The position numbers were made by a program, and so were the translations under genes. The notes under the pieces are model-generated. The model did not search any database. It saw nothing but the letters and a program-made list of their open reading frames with translations, and was not told the origin of the DNA. A stretch of DNA of 64,000 bases, taken from the NCBI RefSeq assembly GCF_019049325.1, contig NZ_JAGMUO010000035.1, positions 80,968 to 144,967 of the forward strand. Reading direction: 5' to 3'. The DNA comes from Streptomyces sp. AC512_CC834 (lineage in GTDB: Bacteria; Actinomycetota; Actinomycetes; Streptomycetales; Streptomycetaceae). Within the stretch, counting starts at the first letter, position 1, and the number at the start of each line of letters is the position of its first letter. Positions 50,728 to 58,694 of the stretch are shown here, piece by piece.

Positions 50728-50991
50728 ATGAGTGAGCCTACCGGCAAGTACTCGATCACTATGCCGCGCGACATCGCCGAAGCCGCCAAGGCCCGCGGCG
50801 GCCCATCCGGACTGTCCGCCTACGTTGCCGCAGCCGTCGCCCGCCAAATCGAGCGGGACAACCTCAACGAACTCATCACGGTGGCGGAGGCCGAACACGG
50901 CCCTGTCACCGACGAAGAGATCCATGCTCTGCGCGACCAGCTTCACCAGGCCCGAGAGCAACAGAACCCAGGCGGGGCGAACGCCGCGTGA
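50728..50991 (+). CDS. antitoxin-like ribbon-helix-helix protein
   Basis: An 87-residue protein: N-terminal strand and helices (GKYSITMPRDIAEAAKARGG, LSAYVAAAVARQIERDNL) like RHH antitoxins, then an acidic helix (ITVAEAEHGPVTDEEIHALR) that would wrap the toxin. The ATG at 50728 follows GGATAGG. The PIN gene overlaps its stop by 4 bp. Confidence 0.78.
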   Translation: MSEPTGKYSITMPRDIAEAAKARGGPSGLSAYVAAAVARQIERDNLNELITVAEAEHGPVTDEEIHALRDQLHQAREQQNPGGANAA

Positions 50992-51401
50992 CCCCTTCCC
51001 CCGCCGCCCCCGGCGGCACCCTGGTCCTCGACAGCGAAGGACTGGCCAAGGCCGTCCTGCGCGACCGCACGGTCACCGGCTGGCTCGCCCTCGCCCGCGC
51101 CGACGACCTACGGGTGATCACTTCCGCAGCCACCCTCGTGGAAGTGATCCATCCGCGGATCAATCGCCCAGCCCTGGAATGGACCCTGTCCCGCCTCGTC
51201 ATCGAACCGGTCACCGAGCCCGTCGCCCGTCACGCCACCGCCCTCCTCGCCGACGCCGGCCTGCACGGCCACAAGTACGCCATCGACGCCATGCTCGGCG
51301 CCACTGCCCTCGCCGCACCTCGCCCCGTCACACTCCTCACCTCCGACCCGGAGGACCTCAACGCGCTGTGCGGCGGAGGCGCCACGATCATCAAGATCTG
51401 A
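50988..51401 (+). CDS. PIN-domain ribonuclease toxin (VapC-like)
   Basis: A 137-residue PIN domain. The four acidic metal-binding positions are present: Asp15 in TLVLDSEGLAKAV, Glu52 in LVEVIHP, Asp100 in YAIDAMLGAT and Asp120 in TSDPEDLNAL. VapC toxins cut tRNA or rRNA. The start is a GTG at 50988 within the antitoxin stop (GTGA). It forms a complete type II pair with the RHH gene. Confidence 0.82.
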   Translation: MTPSPAAPGGTLVLDSEGLAKAVLRDRTVTGWLALARADDLRVITSAATLVEVIHPRINRPALEWTLSRLVIEPVTEPVARHATALLADAGLHGHKYAIDAMLGATALAAPRPVTLLTSDPEDLNALCGGGATIIKI

Positions 51402-51749
51402 TGCCGTCCACGGACTGTCTGTCGCTGCTGACGCCTCCGCTCTCACCCGCAGCCGCTCATCGGGGTCTGTACGGTGGCCCGTCTTACGTGCCCAAAGCGT
51501 GTCCTTCGGGGCGGTGAACAACGGTCAGAACCGGTACTCAGAGGCAGTCGCGACTAAGGTCGGACGGACAGAAACCCGCAGGTCGAGACCATGCGAGGCG
51601 CACATGCATTACCTCGACTCCTCCCGGTCGCCAGCACCCCACCAGCACATATGTCAACAGTGGTTTGAGCAGATGGTCCGTCGGCACCAGTCGCACGAGG
51701 ACCGGCACGAGGCGGCCTGACCCACCCTCCACACCAAGGAGCCCGAACC
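51402..51749. other. spacer between the two toxin-antitoxin-like pairs
   Basis: About 350 bp with only a possible 38-residue frame at 51604-51720, listed separately. No hairpin or repeat stands out. Confidence 0.3.
51604..51720 (+). CDS. possible 38-aa small protein
   Basis: MHYLDSSRSPAPHQHICQQW is the start of a 38-residue His/Gln/Arg-rich frame ending 29 bp before the DUF6247-like gene. GAGG lies six bases before the ATG. No family is recognised; it could be a leader for the next two genes or chance. Confidence 0.3.
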   Translation: MHYLDSSRSPAPHQHICQQWFEQMVRRHQSHEDRHEAA

Positions 51750-52115
51750 ATGCCCGCCCACGCACTCCACTTCGATGGGCACGAGGGGGAACCCCTGCGG
51801 TTGCCACCCATGCCCGAACGCACGCCTCGAGCACTTCGGTTGGTGATTCAGGAACACACTCCGCGCCTCCTCCCGGACTTTGAGGCTCACTGGAAGCGCG
51901 TCATCGGGGACGCCTTCAACATCACCCCCGTGCCGGCCTTCATGCGCCTGTGGTGGACGCAGTACGTCATCGCGCGGAATCCCGTCCTCGACTCTCACCT
52001 TCGCGACCTCGAAGCCCGCGCCGCCGAGTCCGAGGACCCCGAGGAGTCCATCCGGCTTCTGGAGGAGTACAGCCACCTCCGGCACGAAGCCGCCGAGAGG
52101 AAGCCCGGCGAGTGA
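51750..52115 (+). CDS. DUF6247-like antitoxin candidate
   Basis: A 121-residue protein with the DUF6247 pattern as I remember it: MPERTPRALRLVIQEHTPRL, LPDFEAHWKRVIGDAFNI, then VPAFMRLWWTQYVIARNPVL. Such proteins commonly precede small RelE-like proteins in Streptomyces. The ATG at 51750 follows AAGGAG. It overlaps the next gene by 4 bp. Confidence 0.68.
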   Translation: MPAHALHFDGHEGEPLRLPPMPERTPRALRLVIQEHTPRLLPDFEAHWKRVIGDAFNITPVPAFMRLWWTQYVIARNPVLDSHLRDLEARAAESEDPEESIRLLEEYSHLRHEAAERKPGE

Positions 52116-52435
52116 TCGACGAACCACTCCGGCCGCCTTGGCAGATGGAGTGGACGAAGCAGGCGCAGCACGACTTCCAGAACATGCTGGCCGAAGGCAG
52201 TGACCTGGTCATGAGTGCCCGTGCGGAACTGGTCACCGCCGAGGACCCGTACTTCCGGGGAATCGACGCCGATGCCTCGCTCCCGCACTGGATGACCGTC
52301 CGACCGCCGGCCTCCACGAGCCCCGGTGGCCCCCACATCGTGGACCTGTCCGGCGGACGCGGCTGGCTCATCTACACCTTCATGCGCCGCGACGCCGACC
52401 CACAGATCGTCGTCACCGAAGCCTTCTGGGCCTGA
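52112..52435 (+). CDS. small RelE-like toxin candidate
   Basis: A 107-residue protein (MIDEPLRPPWQMEWTKQAQH, VDLSGGRGWLIYTFMRRDAD) translated from a GTG inside the stop of the DUF6247-like gene (GTGA). The gene order, size and coupling suggest the toxin of a pair; the fold is inferred, since no clear RelE catalytic residues can be named. Confidence 0.6.
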   Translation: MIDEPLRPPWQMEWTKQAQHDFQNMLAEGSDLVMSARAELVTAEDPYFRGIDADASLPHWMTVRPPASTSPGGPHIVDLSGGRGWLIYTFMRRDADPQIVVTEAFWA

Positions 52436-52439
52436 CGTC

Positions 52440-52547
52440 TACGGCCACCACCTACGGGCCGGGGACGTCGAAGTGGCGTGCCGGGCGGCCCTGGATACGG
52501 CAGAGCACCGGCTGTGGCAGGCGGCAGACAGAGTGTCCAGCGTCTGA
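52440..52547 (+). pseudogene. remnant of XRE/TPR regulator C-terminus
   Basis: The frame reads HLRAGDVEVACRAALDTAEH then RLWQAADRVSSV and stop. It matches the C-terminus of the regulator at 46268-47638 (HLRAGDVEEACRVALDALD and AEHRLWQATGRVASA) with about 50 codons deleted between. The DNA past the stop is also alike in both places (CAGGCAATCACCCGGAC versus CAGGCAGTCACCCGGAC). Confidence 0.8.
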
Positions 52548-52589
52548 AGATGCGTTGGACAGTGGGCAGGCAATCACCCGGACAACGGA

Positions 52590-52757
52590 CTACGCCTTGC
52601 ACGTCCGGCAGTGCCTGAGCCCTTGTGCTTCCGCGTCCTCCCGGGGCATCTGCTCAATCCCTCCGAACGTCTCCGGCTTGCCGTTCAGAGCAGGGCAGGA
52701 AGTGTCGGTGTGGTACGCGTTGCGATGGATACCGATCCGTACGTGCACTTCGTTCAT
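52590..52757 (-). CDS. small Cys/His protein of unknown function
   Basis: A 55-residue protein: VHVRIGIHRNAYHTDTSCPA followed by a PREDAEAQGLRHCRTCKA end. The conserved H-x4-C and C-x2-C residues look like a small metal-binding domain that I have seen in many short actinobacterial proteins. The ATG at 52757 has AGGA ten bases upstream. It lies between two pseudogene remnants. Confidence 0.55.
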   Translation of the reverse strand: MNEVHVRIGIHRNAYHTDTSCPALNGKPETFGGIEQMPREDAEAQGLRHCRTCKA

Positions 52758-52846
52758 GGCAGATCCGTCCTGCTTGCGTGAGTTCATGTCACCGTCGATG
52801 CGGTCGACTTCTTCAACGAGCCTGAGTGTCCACAGCAACGACCCTC

Positions 52847-52990
52847 AGAAGGGCCGCCAGTCCTCAGGTCGAAGCCGTCCGGATCGATGACGACCGCGGG
52901 GCCGTCCCGGTGGCGGACGACGATCCCGATGTCGGCGTCTTGGTGAGTCATCCCGAAGGTAAGGTGCGCGTCGGAAGCCGCGTCCCGAGG
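52847..52990 (-). pseudogene. remnant of APH-family phosphotransferase
   Basis: The minus strand reads LTFGMTHQDADIGIVVRHRD then GPAVVIDPDGFDL, which matches LPFGMIHGDANVGNVLRHRD and HAVFIDLDGLTL of the kinase at 47687-48616; the HGD motif has become HQD. After a deletion the last bases (GAAGGGCCGCCAGTCC on the plus strand) match the C-terminal DWRPF codons. Together with the remnant at 52440 it is a collapsed copy of 47440-48080. Confidence 0.8.
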
Positions 52991-53021
52991 GAGTTGCCCG
53001 CCCCGATGTGCGGCGCACGCC

Positions 53022-54434
53022 TCAGAACAGTGCCTGGCCCTCGGCGGCGGTGTCCGCGACGACGGGACGGGGCTGGGCGGGGAGGCCGTCCAGGCGGTCG
53101 GGACCGGCCGCGGCGGCCACGGCGGGGGCCGTCTCGGCCAGCCAGTCGCGGAACCGCTCGGCGGCGTCACGGTAGGGGAACCGTGCCAGGACACTGTGCT
53201 CGCCGGAGGGACAGAAGTCGACCGTGACGGTGAGCAGACAGGACCGGGGCGTGTTCTGGCTGCCCGTCCAGGACACGCGCAGAGCGCCGCAGGGTTCCCG
53301 CCCGCGCGGGGTCCGGTGGGTCGGGCGCAGTGACCGGCAGGCTGTGAAGGCGGTCCACGCGGCGAGGTGCGGCAGCGGCAGGACGGTGCGCGCGCGACAG
53401 CCGGTGCAGCGGTGCCAGTGGCGGAGCCAATCGTCGGCGTCGGTGCGGAAGAGGCGGATGTAGCGGGTCGTGACGCGGACGTCGTCGGCGTACAGATGGT
53501 CGGGCCGTTCCCGCGTGTTGCAGGACTGGCAGACGGGGGCGCGGACGTAGCCGTGCTCGTGGCAGTGGTCGAGGACCGCGGCGGGCGCACGGCGGCAGAC
53601 GGCACACATCCACCCGGCCACCTTTCCGGCGATGCCGGGCTCTCTGCTGAGCACCGAGTACAGCCGGCCTTCGAGCTCCTTGCCGTACGGGCGGGGCGAA
53701 GCGCCGGAGTCCTCGGGGAGCGGTGACACTACCGGCTCTTCGGAACCCAGTGGCGCGGCAGCGCCCCCAGAGCGCGGCGTCCGTCGGCCGTCGGCGCCCC
53801 CGGTCCGTCGGGGACCTGAGGGAGACGGAGACTCGGTCGTGACCACGCCCCCGCCCATGCCCGTCCCACGGGACCCCTCGGCTCGCAGCCACAGCGCCTC
53901 GGCGTGCTCGGCCGCGTCGAGCAGCCTCACCACGGCGCGCGGCAGCCACCACGTCCGGGTCCCGGCACGGTCCCGCTCCACCAGCACCCGACGCCAGTCG
54001 ATCCCCGCCAGATGGCGCGGCCGACCGGCCGCGGGCCGGGCCGCGCGCCCGGGGCCGACCGGCTCCCGCTGCTCGTCCGAGACGCACTGCCGCCAGCGCA
54101 TCCGTGTCTCCTCGTCGCGCCCCGGCCCCCGCGCCGCGCGGAACGGACCGACACGGACCAGGTCCCGCCGGTCCATCCGCACCGTGTTCAACTCCGCGGC
54201 CGCCCCGCGCACCTCGGTCTCCGGAACACGCCACTGGCCACCGTCCACCTCGACCGTCGCCACGACACGGCCGCCGAGCAGGACGTACCCCGTCGGGGCA
54301 CGGGCGGGCCGGCGGGTGAACGCCCCGGAAGCCGTCGGCACGGCGCCGTCGGCCGTCAGACCGGCCCACAGCGCGTCCGCGGCCTCCAGAGTGATCAGAC
54401 CTCCCGCACGGCCGGGCACGACACGCTCCGTCAT
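53022..54434 (-). CDS. endonuclease VII-domain protein
   Basis: A 470-residue protein. An N-terminal region of about 190 residues (TERVVPGRAGGLITLEAADA) and a Gly/Ser/Pro linker (about 190-245) lead to a recombination endonuclease VII-like zinc/HNH domain: Cys277-x2-Cys280, LDHCHEHGYVRAPVC with His290 and His292, then Cys302-x2-Cys305-Asn306. A second C-x2-C pair follows (HRCTGCRART). It may cut branched DNA or act as a regulator; in Streptomyces such single genes occur in accessory regions. The ATG at 54434 gives MTERVVPGRAGG. Confidence 0.7.
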   Translation of the reverse strand: MTERVVPGRAGGLITLEAADALWAGLTADGAVPTASGAFTRRPARAPTGYVLLGGRVVATVEVDGGQWRVPETEVRGAAAELNTVRMDRRDLVRVGPFRAARGPGRDEETRMRWRQCVSDEQREPVGPGRAARPAAGRPRHLAGIDWRRVLVERDRAGTRTWWLPRAVVRLLDAAEHAEALWLRAEGSRGTGMGGGVVTTESPSPSGPRRTGGADGRRTPRSGGAAAPLGSEEPVVSPLPEDSGASPRPYGKELEGRLYSVLSREPGIAGKVAGWMCAVCRRAPAAVLDHCHEHGYVRAPVCQSCNTRERPDHLYADDVRVTTRYIRLFRTDADDWLRHWHRCTGCRARTVLPLPHLAAWTAFTACRSLRPTHRTPRGREPCGALRVSWTGSQNTPRSCLLTVTVDFCPSGEHSVLARFPYRDAAERFRDWLAETAPAVAAAAGPDRLDGLPAQPRPVVADTAAEGQALF

Positions 54435-54814
54435 ACCGACAGGCTAACGGCGCCGGTGCGCCGACGGGTTCGAGCGCCCGGACCGGACCTCCTGGTCGCA
54501 GTCGGGGAGAGGCCCGCGTCGGGGACGGCGCGCCCGCTCGCTGCTCTTCGTCGCGGCCACGCGGGCCGGCGACGAACTGGTGATCACGTGGAGCGGGAAG
54601 TCCGGCCGCATCCTCCCGGACCACGCCGTAACGAACGCCGGTCACGCCACGGATCTTCTCGTGGACCACGGACCGCCATCGGGATCCGCAGCTGCATAGC
54701 AAGTGGTCCGGGGCTCATGATTGGACGGTTTGTCCCGGCGACACGCCGCCGAAGTGGCGCTTCGGCCGGGACGGACTGTCCAGACACCGAGTGCACCCGG
54801 CGGGGCGCCGTAGG
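54435..54814. other. spacer with a long hairpin near the XRE gene
   Basis: About 380 bp without a credible gene. The right part (54722-54782) holds the hairpin listed separately. Confidence 0.3.
54722..54782 (-). terminator. long imperfect hairpin after the XRE gene
   Basis: TGGACGGTTTGTCCCGGC (54722-54739) pairs at 15 of 18 positions with GCCGGGACGGACTGTCCA (54765-54782); a smaller stem GCCGAAG/CTTCGGC is inside. It lies 32 bp past the stop of the leftward regulator gene. Confidence 0.6.
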
Positions 54815-55777
54815 TCAGTCCCACTCCCAGGCCAGGCCCACGATGCCCGGACTGGAGTCCTGTTCTGTCAGGTGGGCGCTGTGGTACGCGTTGAGGGGGA
54901 GCTGGGTCACGCGGTGGCGGGGGGCGTGGGCGGAGCGGCGGGTGAAGCGGTAGCAGCGGACCGGGAGGTTCGGCGGGGTGAAGTAGACCTGGAGGAGGTA
55001 GTGGCCCACCGGGTAGCGGAAGCCTCGGGTGTACTCGGTGCACTCGCCGCCGGTGCCGTCGGTGATGCGGTAGCGGAAGGGCTGGGTCTCGCCGAGGGAC
55101 AGGGGGCGGTCGAAGACCAGTTCCACCGCGAGGAGTGAGGACGCCTGGTCGCTGCGTACGCGGCCCAGGCGGCAGTTGTCCTGGGGGTCGATCCGCACCC
55201 GGGTGATGTCGCAGCCGGGGTCGCCCTCGTAGATGGAGACGTACCGGTCGACGTTGCCCCGGTGTGCGCGGACCAGTTGCTGGATCTCGCGGCGCCACAG
55301 TTCGCGCCGGGGGCCGAGGCGTACCTGCTCGGACTGGCTCACCGTGTGGAGGCGGTCCTCGGTGGGGCAGTCGAGTTGGTCCAACAGGTTGAGTATTGCG
55401 GTGTCTTGGCCGATGAGTTCCTGGTAGCGGCGGGCCGCCCTGGTGGTGCCCGTGGCTCCGCCGTGTGCCGGCTCCAGCAGGCGGACCAGGGCGCCGGGGG
55501 CGATGTCCAGGATGTGTTCGAGTGCCCTGACCACCTGCACCGACTCGGTCCTGGCCGGTACCCGTTCCCCGCGCTGCCAGTAGCTGAGGCTGGTCACACT
55601 GACCTGGAGGCCCTGTTCTGCCAGGTGGTGGCGGATCCGGTGCAGGGCGAGGCCGCGCCGTCGGACGGCCGTGCGCAGCGCCAGGTGGAAGGGGCCGCTG
55701 CGCAGCGCCTCGGTCAGGGACTCGTCCGACGGTTCGCCCTGAGCCGCGCTGCTGGGGCGTCTGTCGGTACGCATCAC
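54815..55777 (-). CDS. XRE-family regulator with C-terminal beta-rich domain
   Basis: A 320-residue protein with an N-terminal helix-turn-helix (RRRGLALHRIRHHLAEQGLQ, VSVTSLSYWQRGERVPAR) and a C-terminal domain with many strands and aromatic residues (SIYEGDPGCDITRVRIDPQD, FRYPVGHYLLQVYFTPPNL). The C-terminal half may bind a ligand or envelope component; no family is named. The GTG at 55777 follows GGAGG by six bases. It is divergent from the secreted peptidase gene and may regulate it. Confidence 0.75.
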   Translation of the reverse strand: MMRTDRRPSSAAQGEPSDESLTEALRSGPFHLALRTAVRRRGLALHRIRHHLAEQGLQVSVTSLSYWQRGERVPARTESVQVVRALEHILDIAPGALVRLLEPAHGGATGTTRAARRYQELIGQDTAILNLLDQLDCPTEDRLHTVSQSEQVRLGPRRELWRREIQQLVRAHRGNVDRYVSIYEGDPGCDITRVRIDPQDNCRLGRVRSDQASSLLAVELVFDRPLSLGETQPFRYRITDGTGGECTEYTRGFRYPVGHYLLQVYFTPPNLPVRCYRFTRRSAHAPRHRVTQLPLNAYHSAHLTEQDSSPGIVGLAWEWD

Positions 55778-56179
55778 ACATCACCTCCGCCGTTGCCCGG
55801 TCCCGTGTGCTTCGAGTGGATGTTCACACAGCCGGCGGCCGAAGGCACCGGGTCGGACGGGACGATTCCACGGCCGGTGCGCGGACGGTCCGCGGGCGGG
55901 CCGGGGGCGATGCGGGCGGGCTGGGCAGACGGGGCTCCGGTGCGGTCCGGTCCGGCTCGTGCGCCGTTCACAGGTGTTCACACCCGGTTCACCGCCGAAC
56001 CGGCCCGGTTTCCCCGCACCTTGAACGACCGGCCGCGCGGTCCGATTCTCGAGCCACTCCCCCCGGCCGGCCCCGACGGTCCCGGCTCCCGGTGCCTGGT
56101 TCTGCCTGGTTCTGCCCGGTTCCTGCCGTTCTCCCCTGGGTCCGGCCGGTGGTTCACCATCCCCACAAGGAGGCCATCC
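55778..56179. promoter_or_regulatory. divergent region between XRE and peptidase genes
   Basis: About 400 bp. It holds GTGTTCACACCCGGTTCACC at about 55975, two GTTCAC boxes 10 bp apart, a possible regulator site. The peptidase ribosome site CAAGGAGG is at the right end. No gene is seen. Confidence 0.35.
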
Positions 56180-56842
56180 ATGCGCTTGTCCCGGTCACTA
56201 CGGACACGGCGACGGTGGGCCGTGGCGCTCGCGCTCTCCGCGAGCGTCGGACTGCTCACCCCCTCGGTGGCGTCGGCGGCGTCTTCGCCGTCCGGCCACG
56301 CGGCGCCGCCGTCCACCGTCACTCGCTCGTCGGTCGGCGGCAGCGGTACCCAGGCCGAGTGGACCTGGCGTCGGCTGAACATCTCCATGCAGGCACAGCA
56401 GTTGAGCAACTGGTGCTGGGCCGCGACCGGCGACACCGTCGCGGAGTACTACGGCCGCGACTACTCGCAGAACCAGTTCTGCAATCTCGCCTTCGGCCGG
56501 GCAGTGAACAGCTCCTGCCCCAACTGGCAGGCCACCCTCGGCAACGACCAGCGGGCGTTCGACTCGATGGGCATCAACCCTGGCCGGTACGTCAACGGCT
56601 ACCTGAACTACGACACGATCACCAGGGAGATAGACGCCGATCGCCCGGTGATGTCACGCATCCAGTGGCAGTCCGGCGGCGGTCACATGCTGACCGTCTA
56701 CGGCTACGACGTCAGCAGGAACTGGGTGTACTGGGGCGACCCCTGGCCGTCGAGCAACCGCTACAACTGGGCCACCTACAGCTACTACGTCAACAACGGC
56801 TCGTTCTTCTGGACCCACTCCCTCTACGGCATCGGAGCGTGA
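56180..56842 (+). CDS. secreted papain-like cysteine peptidase (C39-like)
   Basis: A 220-residue secreted protein. A signal peptide (1-33, ending SVASA) precedes a papain-like domain: Cys79 in LSNWCWAATGDTVAEY, His169 in GGGHMLTVYGYD and Asp187 in VYWGDPWPSS form the catalytic triad. Two other Cys (101, 113) may make a disulphide. The family includes peptidases and catalytically similar bacteriocin/toxin domains. AAGGAGG lies before the ATG. A second secreted protein gene follows after 7 bp. Confidence 0.85.
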   Translation: MRLSRSLRTRRRWAVALALSASVGLLTPSVASAASSPSGHAAPPSTVTRSSVGGSGTQAEWTWRRLNISMQAQQLSNWCWAATGDTVAEYYGRDYSQNQFCNLAFGRAVNSSCPNWQATLGNDQRAFDSMGINPGRYVNGYLNYDTITREIDADRPVMSRIQWQSGGGHMLTVYGYDVSRNWVYWGDPWPSSNRYNWATYSYYVNNGSFFWTHSLYGIGA

Positions 56843-56849
56843 GCCCGGC

Positions 56850-57803
56850 ATGCGAACACAACGCCGACACACCGCCCGGCCGACCCGACGCCGTGCCGCC
56901 CGGCTGATCGCGCTTCCCGGCGTGGCCCTGCTCGGGCTGGGTCTGGCGGCCCAAGCCGCACCCGCGGTCGCCGCTGTCGCCGCCGTCACCGCCGTCGGCC
57001 AGGCGGGGCCTTCCGACACCCCTGTGGTGGCCGACGCTCCCACCGCGGCGCAACTGTCCGACGCCCACCGGGCCGCCGGGTCCGCGGCCACCCTGCGGGT
57101 CCTGGAGAGCTTCTTCGCCCGCGACGGCCTCCCGCCCGGCCAGAAGGGCAGACTCAGCCCCGCCCAGGAGGCCACGGCGGCCGAGGCGGCCGATCCGCGC
57201 CTGGTCGGCGGGACCGTCCCGGTGTACTCGCTCAACCCGGAGTTCGTCACCGCGACCTCGGCCGAGCGGACCCCGGTGGCCACGATGGAGTTCGCCGCGT
57301 CCGAGGCGGTCGACGCCGACGGCGACACCGCCTCGGTGTGGACGGCCCGGGTCTCCGGGAAGTGGCAGGTGGTCAACATCGCCACGGGGAGCGACGAGAC
57401 CGACTACGCGGCCCGTGCCGAGGCCGGGTCGGTGGTCTTCCGGGAGCCCCAACTGAACGCCTGGTACCGGGTGACCGACGGCCGGGTGATGCCGCTGAAC
57501 AAGGAGGCCCGCGCCTCTGTCGGCGCCGGGGGCACCGGCCTGGCGCGCTACCAGCGCCTGGTGCACCGGCGGTACGCCGACAAGATGCCGGGGTCCACGT
57601 ACGACGAGGGCGGCTACGCCGGGGGGTACGACACCGGGGCCGAGCGGACACAGGGCTCCGCGGACGCCCGCGCGGACTCGGGGGCGACGGACACCGCGTC
57701 GGTCGCCGCGGGGACGGTTGCCCTCGCGGGGGCCGGGGTGGCCGGGGTGACCGGGGTGGCCGGCGGATGGTTGGTCCGTCGGCGCCGGCTCGCGAGGAGG
57801 TGA
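56850..57803 (+). CDS. secreted, C-terminally membrane-anchored protein
   Basis: A 317-residue protein with a signal sequence (ARLIALPGVALLGLGLAAQA), a middle domain without a name (LNPEFVTATSAERTPVATME, VWTARVSGKWQVVNIATGSD, FREPQLNAWYRVTDGRVMPL) and a C-terminal membrane helix with RRRRLARR after it. It is translated right behind the C39-like peptidase, so it is a likely partner: substrate, inhibitor or surface anchor. Function unknown. Confidence 0.75.
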   Translation: MRTQRRHTARPTRRRAARLIALPGVALLGLGLAAQAAPAVAAVAAVTAVGQAGPSDTPVVADAPTAAQLSDAHRAAGSAATLRVLESFFARDGLPPGQKGRLSPAQEATAAEAADPRLVGGTVPVYSLNPEFVTATSAERTPVATMEFAASEAVDADGDTASVWTARVSGKWQVVNIATGSDETDYAARAEAGSVVFREPQLNAWYRVTDGRVMPLNKEARASVGAGGTGLARYQRLVHRRYADKMPGSTYDEGGYAGGYDTGAERTQGSADARADSGATDTASVAAGTVALAGAGVAGVTGVAGGWLVRRRRLARR

Positions 57804-57864
57804 CCCGGACCTGAGCCGACGGCCCCCGACGCGCGTACGGCACGCGTACGGCGATCGGGGGCCG

Positions 57865-58554
57865 TCAGCGCGGGGGCTCGCAGATCGCCTCTGCCAGGGG
57901 CTTTCGGGTCAGGGCCGGGACCTCGCAGTCGGGTGCGGCGTAGCCGACGGGGAAGAGGATGTAGGGGCGTTCGTTGCCGGGGCGCTCGCAGATCTTGGTG
58001 AGGAAGCCCATCGGGTTGGGTGTGTGCGTCAGGGTGCTCAGCCCCATCGCGTGCAGTGCGGCGATGAAGAGGCCGCAGGCGATGCCCACGCTCTCGTTCA
58101 CGTAGTAGTTCTTGCGCAGGGAGCCGTCCGGCAGCGCGGTGCTCTTCTCGGCGAAGCAGACCACGATCCACGGCACGACGTCGAGGAAGCTCTTGTCGGA
58201 GTCCGTTTCGAGGCGGGCGAGCGCGGCGCGCCACTCGGGCGGGATCCGGCCGCCCTCGTAGTTGACCCGTTCCTCCTCCTCGGCGGCGACCCGGATGCGG
58301 TGCTTCGTCTCGGCGTCGCCGATCACGGCGAACCTCCACGGCTGGAAGTGGGCGCCGGAGGGTGCGGTGTTCGCCGCGGCGACGGCGAGGTCGACGCACT
58401 CCCGCGGGACCGGCTCGTCGCTGAAGAACCGCACGCTGCGCCGGCGGTCGAGGAACGAGAGGAAGTCCCGCCCCCGCCGGACCATTTCGGTCTCGTCGTA
58501 CCGGTCGGGTCGGTAGGGGATGAAGGGGTGCGTGTGCTGCCTCACGGACTTCAC
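57865..58554 (-). CDS. nitroreductase-family flavoprotein
   Basis: A 229-residue FMN-dependent oxidoreductase. The N-terminal motif RRRSVRFFSDEPVPRECVD and the block AAANTAPSGAHFQPWRFAVI are typical, and NESVGIACGLFIAALHAMGL binds the dimer partner. It resembles the iodotyrosine deiodinase-like branch; the substrate is unknown. The GTG at 58554 follows GAGGAG. It is divergent from an Lrp-type regulator. Confidence 0.85.
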   Translation of the reverse strand: MKSVRQHTHPFIPYRPDRYDETEMVRRGRDFLSFLDRRRSVRFFSDEPVPRECVDLAVAAANTAPSGAHFQPWRFAVIGDAETKHRIRVAAEEEERVNYEGGRIPPEWRAALARLETDSDKSFLDVVPWIVVCFAEKSTALPDGSLRKNYYVNESVGIACGLFIAALHAMGLSTLTHTPNPMGFLTKICERPGNERPYILFPVGYAAPDCEVPALTRKPLAEAICEPPR

Positions 58555-58694
58555 GGGTCTCCTCGTGGAGTGGACGGGGAGCACATAGGGTGGGATGGAG
58601 AGTGTCGAATGGGCAACTGGCGGATTCCTTTGCTGCTTATTTGGCAGGAAAGACCGGATCCGGTCGCCATTCAGGTGACAGATCGGCAGGTACG

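Noticed and set aside
48673..50991. A single large rightward protein covering the island past attR
   Set aside because: It joins frames of a broken regulator, the 5-FCL gene out of frame and the antitoxin; the real genes lie in different frames.
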